From: a virus
IMG/VR virus record: IMGVR_UViG_3300027985_000382
Coordinates: 1 to 31,182 of that record
Direction: 5' to 3' (one strand)
DNA length: 31,182 bases
Part shown: piece after piece, positions 20,898 through 29,008 of the stretch
Position numbering within the stretch: position 1 is the first letter of the stretch
How the letters are laid out: each line of letters starts with the position of its first letter
Translations under genes and position numbers: made by a program
The notes under the pieces: generated by a model
What the model was told of the DNA's origin: nothing
Database searches by the model: none
The model's input: the letters and a program-made list of their open reading frames with translations, nothing else

Positions 20898-21673
20898 TCA
20901 GTTGAACCAGCTCAGGACCTCGTCGAGAGATTTCGCGACGGGCCGCGACGATGGGCGCCCGGGATACGGCGGAAGGCGCTTCGGCTTGGCCCGCGTGCCG
21001 TGTACCGCGATATGAGCGGTGTTGTCCCGCATCGCGTCCCATAGGTCAGCGAGGACCGTCTCGGTCCGCGTCCATCCGAGCCAGGCCCGGTCATCGTCAG
21101 ATGCGTCACCGGTAGGCGGATGGTCGTTCAGGAGCCGGGCCCGGTACAGGCTCCACGGCTCGTGGGGAAGTCGCCCCAGGAGGGCCGACACCAGCCGGAG
21201 ATCCCACGACGACGCGAGCACCTGCAGCACGTCGACGCGATACAGCGCCCACATGTCGCTGATGATCTCCGGATGATCGTCGATCAGCTCCTGGAGCTGT
21301 GTGATTCCCCCATGAGCGAGGCGTACTTCCCGAACAGGGCCGTCACGCGCCGCTCCGCGTCCTGGGCGGTGACCCACTCGATGTAGGTGTCCTTGTCGAC
21401 GGCGACCTGCTCAAGGAGCTTGTCGATGTCACCGAGGACGTCGTACAGGCGTTCGAGCGCGTCGTCCGAGACGTTGTCGAGAGAGAGGTCCTCGGTGATG
21501 CCGCTGACGTTCGCCTCGCTGAGCCGCTTCACGAGCAGGTTCACCCGGCCGCGCTGCGCGACACGCAGCTTCGACGGGTGGATCAGCTCGGGCGCATCGG
21601 ACAGGTCGACGTCCTCGACCTCGGTGCCGACCTCGGCGGACGGTTCGTCGATGGTCTTCTTCTTGCTGGTCAT
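20898..21673 (-). CDS. Tail assembly chaperone GT fusion (-1 frameshift product)
   Basis: If ribosomes slip back one base at 21305-21311, translation of G continues for 135 more residues, from ITQLQELIDDHPEIISDMWA through SALLGRLPHEPWSLYRARLL to SLDEVLSWFN, giving a product of about 258 aa. The downstream part has no start codon or ribosome-binding site of its own. The G/GT pair chaperones the tape measure during tail assembly and is present in most long-tailed phages. The frame ends 18 bases before the tape-measure start. Confidence 0.8.
21284..21673 (-). CDS. Tail assembly chaperone G
   Basis: A 129-aa acidic protein starting MTSKKKTIDEPSAEVGTEVE, with a helical middle (VNLLVKRLSEANVSGITEDL, ALERLYDVLGDIDKLLEQVA) and the ending YIEWVTAQDAERRVTALFGK. 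The unshifted product stops soon after the slippery run, at HSSRS. It lies between the major tail protein and the tape measure, where gene G is found in lambda-like phages. It is the abundant form; the longer GT form is made by frameshifting. Confidence 0.85.
   Translation of the reverse strand: MTSKKKTIDEPSAEVGTEVEDVDLSDAPELIHPSKLRVAQRGRVNLLVKRLSEANVSGITEDLSLDNVSDDALERLYDVLGDIDKLLEQVAVDKDTYIEWVTAQDAERRVTALFGKYASLMGESHSSRS
21305..21311 (-). promoter_or_regulatory. Candidate -1 ribosomal slippery site
   Basis: GGGGGAA, read in frame as ATG GGG GAA, near the 3' end of the G gene. Slipping one base back joins the frame to the open frame that continues to 20898. GGG re-pairs fully; the A-site codon changes from GAA to GGA, so the shift may be mainly P-site driven. 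Confidence 0.65.
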
Positions 21674-21760
21674 GGGTGGCTCCTTGACTGGCGGCTCGAG
21701 ACGGTGGGCCCGGGTGGGGCCAGGAGCCGTCCGAACGGCCCCACCCGGGAGTCACTGAGA

Positions 21761-22594
21761 TCAGGCGGCGTAGACGTACGACGAGCCGGACGACGTCGCC
21801 GACGTGCCGGCGCTGTTCGTGACCGTGACGTCGACGGTCCCGGTCCCGGCCGGGGACACCGCGGTGATCTGCGTCGGACTGTCCACGACCCAGGACGTCG
21901 CATCGGTCGACCCGAACTTGACGCCGGTGGTGGCGGTGACCTTGTAGAAGCCGGTGCCGGTGATGACCACGCTGTCTCCGCCAGCCTCCGCGCCGGTGGC
22001 CGGCGCCAGGGACGTCACGACCGGGGTTGTGAGGAACGGGCGGACCGCGTGCGGCTGCAGCCGGATACCTGTCGACTCCGAGGCGAGGATCTGCCCGGCC
22101 AGCTGGACCTCGAAGAACGCCTCCGGGTCGACCTGCGGCATGTCGCCGATCGTGACCGTGTTGTTCGGGAAGTACCAGCCGCCCCGGCGCCCATCTCCGC
22201 CGATCATGATGATGATCACGGCCTTCTTGACGGTGCCGAGTTCCTTCACCTTGTACGACTGGGTGGTCGCGTCCCACTCGTTCGTGCCGAGGCCGAACGC
22301 CATCTCGAAGCCGGCCTGGTCGAACTGGAGCTTCGACGCGGTCCAGCCGAGCGTGGTGGAGGCCTTCGACGAGTCGACGCCCTCCTGCTCCCACGAGTCG
22401 TTCTGGGTGAGGTCGCCGCCGTCCTTGGTGAGGGCGACGGCGTTGTCCTTGCTGGTGTGGGAGATCGTCCAGCCGGTGTAGGTCGCGGGGGTGTTGACGT
22501 CGAACAGGTCGAAGTCGAACGGGGCGGTGTCGACCGGCGCGAACAGGACGGAGCCGCGTCCGGGGATGATGGTGGTGGATGCGTCCAGGCTCAT
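21761..22594 (-). CDS. Major tail tube protein with C-terminal Ig-like domain
   Basis: The ATG at 22594 has an AAAGGA ribosome-binding site; 277 residues. The first 190 residues have the beta-rich pattern of siphovirus tube subunits (MSLDASTTIIPGRGSVLFAP, then YTGWTISHTSKDNAVALTKD, TTLGWTASKLQFDQAGFEMA). Residues of about 192-275 form an IPT/TIG-type Ig-like domain: VVTSLAPATGAEAGGDSVVI, TGTGFYKVTATTGVKFGST, ending AGTSATSSGSSYVYAA. Such domains decorate tail tubes and are often laterally transferred. A hairpin lies just upstream of the gene. Confidence 0.85.
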   Translation of the reverse strand: MSLDASTTIIPGRGSVLFAPVDTAPFDFDLFDVNTPATYTGWTISHTSKDNAVALTKDGGDLTQNDSWEQEGVDSSKASTTLGWTASKLQFDQAGFEMAFGLGTNEWDATTQSYKVKELGTVKKAVIIIMIGGDGRRGGWYFPNNTVTIGDMPQVDPEAFFEVQLAGQILASESTGIRLQPHAVRPFLTTPVVTSLAPATGAEAGGDSVVITGTGFYKVTATTGVKFGSTDATSWVVDSPTQITAVSPAGTGTVDVTVTNSAGTSATSSGSSYVYAA

Positions 22595-22623
22595 GGCCGG
22601 GGTCCTTTCCAGTGGCATGGGAA

Positions 22624-22651
22624 AGGCACCCGGCGACATGCCTGGGTGCCT
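22624..22651 (-). terminator. Hairpin upstream of the major tail gene
   Basis: AGGCACCC / GGGTGCCT, extended by GG/CC with one bulged base, around a 7-base loop. It has no U-tract and lies in the longest gap in this part of the operon. It could be a partial terminator or a 5' stabiliser for the highly expressed tail mRNA. Confidence 0.4.
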
Positions 22652-22675
22652 CGAGGGTTGTGGTGCGGTAGTAGG

Positions 22676-23065
22676 TCAGGCCGAGACGATGACGACGGTC
22701 CAGGTCTGGACGAACTGATGGATGCCGCCGGCGGGAATGTCCGGTGTGGCGCGCTCCGGGAGCCTAGGGTCCGACGCCGACGAGATCGCCCCGTACGGAC
22801 TCGCATAGCCGGCCGCCCCGTCGATCGCCTGCGCTGTCTGCCACGCCAGGTCGTACGCCGCATCCCGCCCGGCGGCGAGGGTGGAGACGTCCAGCAGGAC
22901 GGTGATGGCCTCGAGCGGCAGGGCGTTGTGGACGGCCTGCGGGGTACGGCAGTGGATGATGGTGAGCGGCAGCTGGTCGATCAGGTCGACGTCCCGCTCT
23001 GACCTGACGGTCGAGGACGTGGACGCGGACAGGAGCGCGGTGACGACGGCCTCGGGGTCGATCAT
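22676..23065 (-). CDS. Tail terminator protein, 129 aa
   Basis: The ATG at 23065 overlaps the previous stop (ATGA) and has GAGGAGC upstream, which selects it over a longer frame. The sequence (MIDPEAVVTALLSASTSSTV, then VDLIDQLPLTIIHCRTPQAV, AYDLAWQTAQAIDGA, ending WTVVIVSA) has the helix-strand order of phage tail terminators that cap the tail tube before joining it to the head. The gene lies immediately before the major tail protein, the standard position. Identification is by pattern and order. Confidence 0.7.
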   Translation of the reverse strand: MIDPEAVVTALLSASTSSTVRSERDVDLIDQLPLTIIHCRTPQAVHNALPLEAITVLLDVSTLAAGRDAAYDLAWQTAQAIDGAAGYASPYGAISSASDPRLPERATPDIPAGGIHQFVQTWTVVIVSA

Positions 23066-23391
23066 CCGATGCTCCTCACCGCGACAGCAGCGCCGCCCAT
23101 GATGTGCTGGCCGGGCACCCACCGGGGCGGCCCGATGAAGTCCTCCCCGACCTCGGCGACGTGCCCGTACTCGATCGAGATGGACTGCGGGTCGGTCGCG
23201 ACGATCAGCCGGTCGACCACGCCTCGCTTCCCCTTCACCTTCTCGATCTTCATCGACTCCATGTAGGAGCCGGTCTGCCGGTGGCGGGCGGCGAGCATCT
23301 GCGCGGCGTCCAGAACCTTGTCCGCCACGACGTCCATCTCCCGCGACAGTCCGACGATCTTCGCGACCTCGACACCCGTACGCCGGTTCAC
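23062..23391 (-). CDS. Head-tail connector protein (DUF5403-like), 109 aa
   Basis: A 109-aa protein starting MNRRTGVEVAKIVGLSREMD with a helical first half (VVADKVLDAAQMLAARHRQT) and a beta second half (DRLIVATDPQSISIEYGHVA, then IGPPRWVPGQHIMGGAA), typical of the actinophage neck proteins grouped as DUF5403 or HK97 gp10-like. The E-Y-G-H segment followed by a W-V-P-G turn is characteristic. Four-base overlaps with both neighbours place it in the connector series. Family name from memory. Confidence 0.7.
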   Translation of the reverse strand: MNRRTGVEVAKIVGLSREMDVVADKVLDAAQMLAARHRQTGSYMESMKIEKVKGKRGVVDRLIVATDPQSISIEYGHVAEVGEDFIGPPRWVPGQHIMGGAAVAVRSIG

Positions 23392-23723
23392 CGATCGACG
23401 TGCTCCACCCCGACCGATGCCCGGCGCACGAGAGGCTCGCCCTGCTGGTCGAACTCCCGGCCGTCCCAGGAGACGGTCGAGTGCGGCCCGCCCGGCCAGG
23501 CGATGCGACTGCCGGTGCTGTCCCGGGGTCTACCGATCCACCGCCACGACGACGACGCGGTCACACCGATCCTCGCGGACTCGTCCGCCGACAGTTGCTG
23601 CATCCGCCCACCCGAGACCTCTACCGGGGTCCCTGGCTGGTAGTCGACGGTGCCGGCCCTACCGGGCACGGCCACCATCGGCGTCACGGTCACAACATCA
23701 GGCCCGTCATCCAGGAGGCTCAT
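23388..23723 (-). CDS. Head-tail stopper-type protein, 111 aa
   Basis: Starts MSLLDDGPDVVTVTPMVAVP and is mostly beta strands (VTVTPMVAVPGRAGTVDYQP, GTPVEVSGGRMQQLS, ASSSWRWIGRPRD), as expected of the small beta-barrel head-tail stopper that follows the adaptor gene in siphoviruses. It overlaps the adaptor stop by four bases and the next connector by four bases. No catalytic residues are expected. The assignment rests on order, size and beta character. Confidence 0.65.
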   Translation of the reverse strand: MSLLDDGPDVVTVTPMVAVPGRAGTVDYQPGTPVEVSGGRMQQLSADESARIGVTASSSWRWIGRPRDSTGSRIAWPGGPHSTVSWDGREFDQQGEPLVRRASVGVEHVDR

Positions 23724-24109
23724 GGCATCCTCGGCTTCACCCGGATCGTCCCGACCGGAGACCGGCGTGGACGCAGCAGCGCCAGGTCGGAGTCGGGGAA
23801 CCAGATCGCCGCCGACGCTGTCAGCGCCGACGCGACCGAGTAGCTGTACGAGCCCTCCGACTCAGAGCTGTAGCCCTCCGAGACCTTCGGGTTCCGCACG
23901 ACGCGAGCGACCGCGGCGATAATGACGTCCCGGATGAACGCCGCCGTGTCAGGGGCAGCTGACAGGGTGTCCAGGTTCGGGATGTGACGGCGCAGCCGGC
24001 GCTCAGCCTGACGGATGAGAGTGTCCAACCATGCCTTCTGATCTGGGTCAGCAGTCCGGCCGAGAGCATCGGTGATGTCGACTGCCAGGATCATGTCCCA
24101 CGCCATCAC
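23720..24109 (-). CDS. Head-tail adaptor, Gp19/Gp15/Gp42-like, 129 aa
   Basis: The protein has helices DPDQKAWLDTLIRQAERRLR and TAAFIRDVIIAAVARVVRNP, followed by the hallmark beta hairpin SEGSYSYSVASALTAS seen in the Gp19/Gp15/Gp42-like head-tail connection family, then WFPDSDLALLRPRR. This adaptor binds the portal and receives the stopper protein. The start is an ATG pair (MMAW); the first at 24109 is kept, the second is equally possible. Its gene follows a 58-aa gene and overlaps the stopper gene. Confidence 0.75.
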   Translation of the reverse strand: MMAWDMILAVDITDALGRTADPDQKAWLDTLIRQAERRLRRHIPNLDTLSAAPDTAAFIRDVIIAAVARVVRNPKVSEGYSSESEGSYSYSVASALTASAAIWFPDSDLALLRPRRSPVGTIRVKPRMP

Positions 24110-24122
24110 GTCCCCCTTCCGG

Positions 24123-24299
24123 TCAGGTCGCCTTGCTCTTCACCGCGCGGCGGGGCGGCGCCGGAGGCGCGGGCGGGATGGCCCACGCCTTCGGGTTCGT
24201 GATCTGCTCGGCGATCTCGTCGGGAACATCTGGGCCAGGCCCGTAGGCCCGACCCTCGACGAAGACGCGATGCGCGAGCACGCCGCCATGCCTAGCCAT
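24123..24299 (-). CDS. Small head-region protein, 58 aa
   Basis: The ATG shares its A with a TGA in the shifted frame of the capsid gene (TGATG at 24297-24301). The peptide starts MARHGGVLAHRVFVEGRAYG, includes PDVPDEIAEQITNPKAWAIP and ends in a Pro- and Lys/Arg-rich tail. Short genes of this kind, with an IT-NPKAW segment, commonly follow the major capsid gene in actinophages; the role is unknown, perhaps at the neck. Its translational coupling only makes sense if the capsid frame reaches 24299. Confidence 0.7.
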   Translation of the reverse strand: MARHGGVLAHRVFVEGRAYGPGPDVPDEIAEQITNPKAWAIPPAPPAPPRRAVKSKAT

Positions 24300-25326
24300 C
24301 AGGCGATGACGTCCGCGACCATCAGCAGGCTCGCGTTGGTCAGGACGGGCATGCCGACCGCAAGGTGTACTGCCGGTAGGGAGGCCCGTCCTTCTCGACG
24401 ACGCCGACGATGCCGGGGGCGTCCTCGAAGGTCATCTCGGCCTCGTTGGAGTTGACGAGCTCGAGCGCGGTCGCGGAGATGCCCCAGTACGAGGCGCCCA
24501 GGTCGTCGAGGTTCGGCGGGAGGAACACGATCCGGTCGTCCGCGATGACCCGGGTCGACACTCCGTCGACGGACAGCTGAGTGTCGTACGGCTCGCGGAA
24601 GATCGGCCACCCCTCGCCGGCCATGAACTCGTTCAGGTCGGCGCGGGACACGCGAGGCTTGCCGGCGGCCGACCCTACGACGGAGTTGATGACCGAGGTG
24701 TTCTTCTTGACGGCGGTCTGCACGCGGGTCGAGCACAGGATCGACCCGGGCATGAACCCGTTCTCGGCGACGTACTCGTTCAGCCATGCCTCGAGGTCGG
24801 TCACCAGCGCGGTGCCGACGATGTCCCACGACGCCGAGGGGGTCTGGACCAGGGAGGCCGGGACGCCGTAGTCAATCTCGGCGACGAAGCCGCCCTCGTT
24901 GATGTTCAGCTTCCCGTCGGTGAGGACGTCGCCCCAGGCGAGCTCGTAGCGGTTCAGGACCTCGTTGGTGAGGCGCTGGGAGTCGTTGTAGATCGCCTGC
25001 TCGAGCGCCGCGCCGCGGGTCCCTCCGGTGCGGAGGAACTGGAGCTTGAGCCGCTCGTACTCACCCATGGACAGCGACGAGGAGAGCGGAGCGAGGGGGA
25101 CCTTCTTCTCGGTCGCGCCGTCGCGGCTCGAGGAGTGGATGACCCCGTCGGGGTCGCGGTAGCGGGCGGTCCGGTTGGTGTTGGTGATGTCCGTCCAGTC
25201 GACTTCGTTGTCCATCACGTCGTTGGGGGTGAACATGCCCGACAGGGTGAGCTGCGGGTTGGCAGGCACCTGGCGGACGAACGCGGTCAGCGCGTCCGGG
25301 GTGACCTCGGCATCCCAGATGATCAT
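24299..25326 (-). CDS. Major capsid protein, frameshifted near its C-terminus
   Basis: Reading from the ATG at 25326 (AAAGGA site), the protein follows the lambda gpE-like major capsid pattern (MIIWDAEVTPDALTAFVRQV, LTLSGMFTPNDVMDNEVDWT, KKVPLAPLSSSLSMGEYERL, then GFMPGSILCSTRVQTAVKKN, WPIFREPYDTQL and RVIADDRIVFLPPN). At about residue 323, after PPYRQYTL, the frame as written ends at 24340 in RSACPS. The expected family ending is in the adjacent frame: AVGMPVLTNASLLMVADVIA, stopping at 24299. Adding one base in TTGCGG (as TTGGCGG) restores a 342-aa protein. An assembly error or a recent mutation are both possible. It forms the icosahedral shell. Confidence 0.85.
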
Positions 25327-25355
25327 GAGTCAGGATCCTTTCTGCTGGCCGCCGG

Positions 25356-25769
25356 TCAGGCGCCGAACACGATGAGGGGCAGGTCGACCTTGCCGGCTGC
25401 GTCGATCGACCCTTCATCGGCCGAGAACGGCAGCCGGGCCTCCGACACGTAGCCGTGGATGAGCATGGCGCCGGTCGCGTCGTGGGTGTTGTCGAGGACG
25501 TCGACGGCGACCGCGGAGAACAGGACGCCGACCGCGACGCCGAGGCTCGTGGTGGTGTTCGCCGGGTCGTACGGCGCGTAGCTGCCGCCGGCGACGGTCT
25601 CCGCCAAGATGGTTCCGGACGGGATGACGCCGTTCGGGTAGTGGGTTCCGGCGGTGAACGCGGAGACGTCGAGCAGGATGCTGGGCGTCATGTCGGTGCC
25701 GTGGGTGCCGATCAGCCAGGACCGGTCGTCCTGCACCATGCTGGTCGTCTGGACTCGGAAGTCCGCCAT
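25356..25769 (-). CDS. Head decoration protein, 137 aa
   Basis: A 137-aa protein between scaffold and capsid genes, with GAAAGGAG before the ATG. It is beta-rich with many Gly/Thr (MADFRVQTTSMVQDDRSWLI, PNGVIPSGTILAETVAGGS, TTSLGVAVGVLFSAVAVD, MLIHGYVSEARLPFS), the pattern of lambda gpD-like decoration proteins, where a P-x-G-T-x-L turn and a late G-x-V strand recur. It would bind at capsid three-fold sites and stabilise the full head. Confidence 0.8.
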   Translation of the reverse strand: MADFRVQTTSMVQDDRSWLIGTHGTDMTPSILLDVSAFTAGTHYPNGVIPSGTILAETVAGGSYAPYDPANTTTSLGVAVGVLFSAVAVDVLDNTHDATGAMLIHGYVSEARLPFSADEGSIDAAGKVDLPLIVFGA

Positions 25770-25833
25770 GATGGGCTCCTTTCAGGAGTGGTTGAGGTGT
25801 CCAGCCATCCGGCGGACCCGGATCCTGGTGGTG

Positions 25834-26514
25834 CTACTTCTTGTTGCCGAACCGGCGGGCAGCCTCGTCACGGCCGCGCTGCGACTGCGACACGGGAGGC
25901 CCGGCCGGGTGGCGGCCCTGGTTCGGGTCACGCGGCGGGTTCTGTTGCTGCGGGGCGACGACACCGAGGTAGCGGTTCAGGTCGTCGATCTTCAGCTCGC
26001 CGGCGTCGTCGAGGAACGCCGACTTGTTCAGCCCGGTCAGCACGTCGCCGGCCCGGTCGGACAGGCGTGCGGTGACGTACGCGTCGACGATCCGGGAGCC
26101 GGACTCCTTGAGCCCCTCAGACCTGCCGGCCTGCTTGGCTGCCTCGATCGCCTTCTCGTCCTCGGTCATCCGCTCCTGACGGAGCCGATCCCGTTCGGCC
26201 ACGACCTTGTCGTAGTCCTTGGTGCGCTTGGCCTTGTCCTCGTTCTTCCGCGACTGGTGCTTGTAGTAGGCGACCTGCTGCTCCAGCGTCATCTCGGCGG
26301 TCGGGGTGTTGGCCGGGAAGCCCAGGTCAGACTGGCCCTGTTGAGACTGGTCGCTGCCGGCGCCGCTCTGGTCGCCCGACTGTCCGCCGGCCGCACCCTC
26401 GGAGCCGCTGTTGGTCGCCTCCATCAGCGTGGTGCCGAACATCTGCTGGTGGAGTGCGACGACTTCGGCGAGGTCGGCGGGGAAGATCGAGAGGTCGAGG
26501 GCGGGTCGGGGCAT
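25834..26514 (-). CDS. Scaffolding protein, 226 aa
   Basis: The ATG at 26514 has AGGAGA upstream and lies 45 bases after the previous gene, so a longer frame from 26619 is rejected. After a Gly/Ser/Gln-rich low-complexity stretch (GSEGAAGGQSGDQSGAGSDQ), the middle is a long charged coiled coil (KHQSRKNEDKAKRTKDYDKV, AERDRLRQERMTEDEKAIEA), and the C-terminus is basic and Gln/Pro-rich, ending RRFGNKK. Coiled coil plus a basic capsid-binding tail, just before the decoration and capsid genes, is the standard siphovirus scaffold plan. Confidence 0.8.
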   Translation of the reverse strand: MPRPALDLSIFPADLAEVVALHQQMFGTTLMEATNSGSEGAAGGQSGDQSGAGSDQSQQGQSDLGFPANTPTAEMTLEQQVAYYKHQSRKNEDKAKRTKDYDKVVAERDRLRQERMTEDEKAIEAAKQAGRSEGLKESGSRIVDAYVTARLSDRAGDVLTGLNKSAFLDDAGELKIDDLNRYLGVVAPQQQNPPRDPNQGRHPAGPPVSQSQRGRDEAARRFGNKK

Positions 26515-26558
26515 GGGTTGTCTCCTGTCGGAGTGGTGGGTTGGTGGCCCTGGCGGGC

Positions 26559-27557
26559 CTAGGAGGCGGTGAGCTCGGCCCTGCGGGCCTTGAGCTTCGC
26601 CAGGATCGCGGTGCGCCACTCGGAGTCACGCAGCGGCTCGATGACCCTGATCTGGTTCTCGATCCAGTCCAGGTCGTCCCACACGTCGGACTTCGGGGCG
26701 CGGGGACTGCGCGGGGTGGAGCGGTGGCGCGGGTCCTCGTCCTGGGGCTTGTCCGGGTCGGGCTTCCGGAGCGTGGCTGGGTCGGGCTGCAGCTTCCCGT
26801 TGTCGTCGACCGTGTACCTGACCCGCTTCAGGTCCCAGCCGTCCGTCGTGTCGCCGGCGTCGGCGTAGACGTCGCCGAGGTCGTCCAGGTTGATCGCCCC
26901 GCCGGGATCCTGCCCGTCGACGATCGGGACCACTTCGCAGTGACATCCGTCGTGCACCGGCCGCAGGTCACCCCGGGAGTAGATGCGGGTGGAGGCGACC
27001 ACGCACAGGCCGCAGGTCTGGCCGCTCCTGCTCTTCTCCGGGTGGATGATCCTGCGGAACTGTTCTCCGGTCCCGAGTTGATCGGCGGTCCAGGCGACGG
27101 CCTCGGCGTGTGCATCGGACAGGTCGGTGACGATGATCCCGCGCGCCGATGACTCGGCGCGTGTGAGAGCGGTGTCCTCGTCCAGGTCGTCGTCCACCGC
27201 GTCGTGGTAGGCGCCGACCGGCTCGATCCACCGCACCGCCAGCGAACCGGCGGCCATCCGATCGGGCAGCTCGAACGGATCCGGCTCGGCGGCTCCCGCG
27301 GTGGCCGGCGCGTCGGGGGCCTCCCGGACGATGTTGACGATCTCCGTGACCGACTGCACGGTCATGTCACCGACGGCCTGCATGCCAGCCTCGGCGCTCT
27401 CCGCCGCGGCCTGCAAGAACTCGGCCTCCGACACCGGGTCGCCCCACAGGACAGCCCGCAGCGCCGAGACGATCCGGCCGATCAGACTGTCCTCGACCTC
27501 CATGCGGCGCGCCGTCTGCGCCTCGATCAGCGCCAGGATCCGCTGGTCGACCGCCAT
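26559..27557 (-). CDS. MuF-like head morphogenesis protein
   Basis: The gene (332 aa) starts two bases after the portal stop. The N-terminal two thirds are helical (LALIEAQTARRMEVEDSLIG, SEAEFLQAAAESAEAGMQAV). At about residues 180-210 a Cys/His cluster with the order C-x2-C-x15-H-x3-C-x-C (in QTCGLCVVAST and VHDGCHCEVVP) marks the C-terminal part of the MuF-like minor head protein family and probably holds zinc. The rest is Pro/Asp-rich and charged, ending in a helix. MuF proteins are packed with the portal in the procapsid and sometimes carry a toxin or other cargo domain; none is visible here. Confidence 0.75.
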   Translation of the reverse strand: MAVDQRILALIEAQTARRMEVEDSLIGRIVSALRAVLWGDPVSEAEFLQAAAESAEAGMQAVGDMTVQSVTEIVNIVREAPDAPATAGAAEPDPFELPDRMAAGSLAVRWIEPVGAYHDAVDDDLDEDTALTRAESSARGIIVTDLSDAHAEAVAWTADQLGTGEQFRRIIHPEKSRSGQTCGLCVVASTRIYSRGDLRPVHDGCHCEVVPIVDGQDPGGAINLDDLGDVYADAGDTTDGWDLKRVRYTVDDNGKLQPDPATLRKPDPDKPQDEDPRHRSTPRSPRAPKSDVWDDLDWIENQIRVIEPLRDSEWRTAILAKLKARRAELTAS

Positions 27558-27558
27558 G

Positions 27559-28990
27559 TCAGCCGGTCCTCAACCCCGGAAGCTCCTGCTGCGTTGAGGT
27601 CGCGAACAGCGTCTCGCGGTCCCGCTGCTTCTTCCACCGCGACACCGTCGCCGGTGGCATATGCATGACGTCAGCCCACACGCCCTCGGTCGGGACGCCG
27701 GCACCCTTCGCCTGCGCGCCGGCCTGCACCCGCTGCTGCATCGACTCCCGCGTCGCCGCCGACCACATCGCCTGCCACTCGCCGTTCGCAGACTTCCCCG
27801 CGTACGCCAGCAGCAGCCGGCCGATCTGGACGACGTCCGGGCCCCACCGCTCCTGCAGGTCCGTGGCCTTGTCGACCAGGCCGGAGTCGGCCAGGCTGGC
27901 CCCCTCGGCCGACCCCGTCATCGCGTCCGGGCTGAACATCGCCAGCGGCGTCCGCGTGGTCGCCGACAACTCCTTGATGTCGTCCCGCACCGGGGCAAGG
28001 AGCTCGTTGATGCTGACCTGCCGCGACTCCCACAGCGAGGCCTTCCCCGGGATCCGCCACAGGGCTCCCGGGTCGGCAGTGAAGATCTCGTTGTAGTCGA
28101 TGGGGTTGCCGTCTTCGTCGTTGTCCGGGAGCTCATCGGCCCCGAGGATCGCGCGCTGCAGGAACGTCTGGAACTTCGATGTCCACAGCCGGTCACCGAT
28201 GTCGTTCGTGATCCGCTCCACCAGAGGCAGAGCCGCCTCGAACTCGCCGGCTGCATGCTTGTTCTGCAGCTGCACGATCGGCAACCCGACACCTGCCACG
28301 AGGTCGCGCGACCTAGACGGGTCTGACTCCCACCGGGACGGGGAGAACGCCGTCGCTGCTGACTGGCCGTCATGGACGAACGCGGCCACTCGGGGCCCGG
28401 TGCCGTCCGGCTCGGTCCGGTACAGGGCCAGCACCGACACCTCGTCGTCGGGGTCCCAGTACCGCTTCATCGCCGCGCGGATCCGGCGCGAGTTCGTCGG
28501 ATCCGGTGACCGCGACCATCAGCCGCGGGTCCTCCGCTGTGGCCAGCGCGCCGCCATCACCATCCGGCCCGACGAGGACCAGACCTGTTCCCATCGCGAC
28601 CGCATACTCCGTCGCATCAGCGAAGAACGCCCCGTTCGCGGCCAGGAGCCGGCGCACGTCATCGTCACCGTCAGCATCGGCCTCGGTGACCGACTGGATC
28701 CCTTGGAACTTCACGCGGTCGAGGACCGCCTGGACGACGATGCCCGGGTAGTTGTTCTTGCTGAGCCGCAGGAACTCGCGGGTAGCATCGGCGTACTTGT
28801 CGGCGAGCCGCGACAGCGGAGCCTCGCCCGTGTAGTGCGCCCACAGCAGGCTCAGCCACTGGTCGCGGCGCATCTCGTACTTCCGCGAATCCGAGATCGT
28901 GTAGACGGGTCGCTGCGGCCGGGCGTACATCTCACGGAAGCAGCGCCGGATCCACCACTGGTCGGAGAACTTCGTCGTGCTGTCCTGCAC
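27559..28990 (-). CDS. Portal protein, interrupted by a +1 frameshift
   Basis: The N-terminal frame from the ATG at 28990 has the SPP1 gp6-like portal pattern (RPVYTISDSRKYEMRRDQWL, PLSRLADKYADATREFLRLS, NNYPGIVVQAVLDRVKFQGI, VAMGTGLVLVGPDGDG, EDPRLMVAVTGS) until about 28503, after which it would end uselessly. The other frame continues: TNSRRIRAAMKRYWDPDDEV, VERITNDIGDRLWTSKFQTF, RTPLAMFSPDAMTGSAEGAS and on to 27559. Removing one G in GGATCCGACG joins GS to TNSRRI and gives about 476 aa, a usual portal length. The portal is the dodecameric DNA channel. Whether the shift is an assembly error or a real mutation cannot be told here. Confidence 0.85.
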
Positions 28991-29008
28991 GAGGCACCCC
29001 TTCCAGTC

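Noticed and set aside
24340-24385. Programmed frameshift in the capsid gene
   Set aside because: The -1 shift needed would occur at ACC TTG, not a slippery heptamer, and another single-base shift of opposite sign is present in the portal gene; error or mutation is simpler.
26515-26619. Longer N-terminus for the scaffolding protein
   Set aside because: The added 35 residues are low-complexity and overlap the end of the previous gene; the ATG at 26514 has a clear AGGAGA site.
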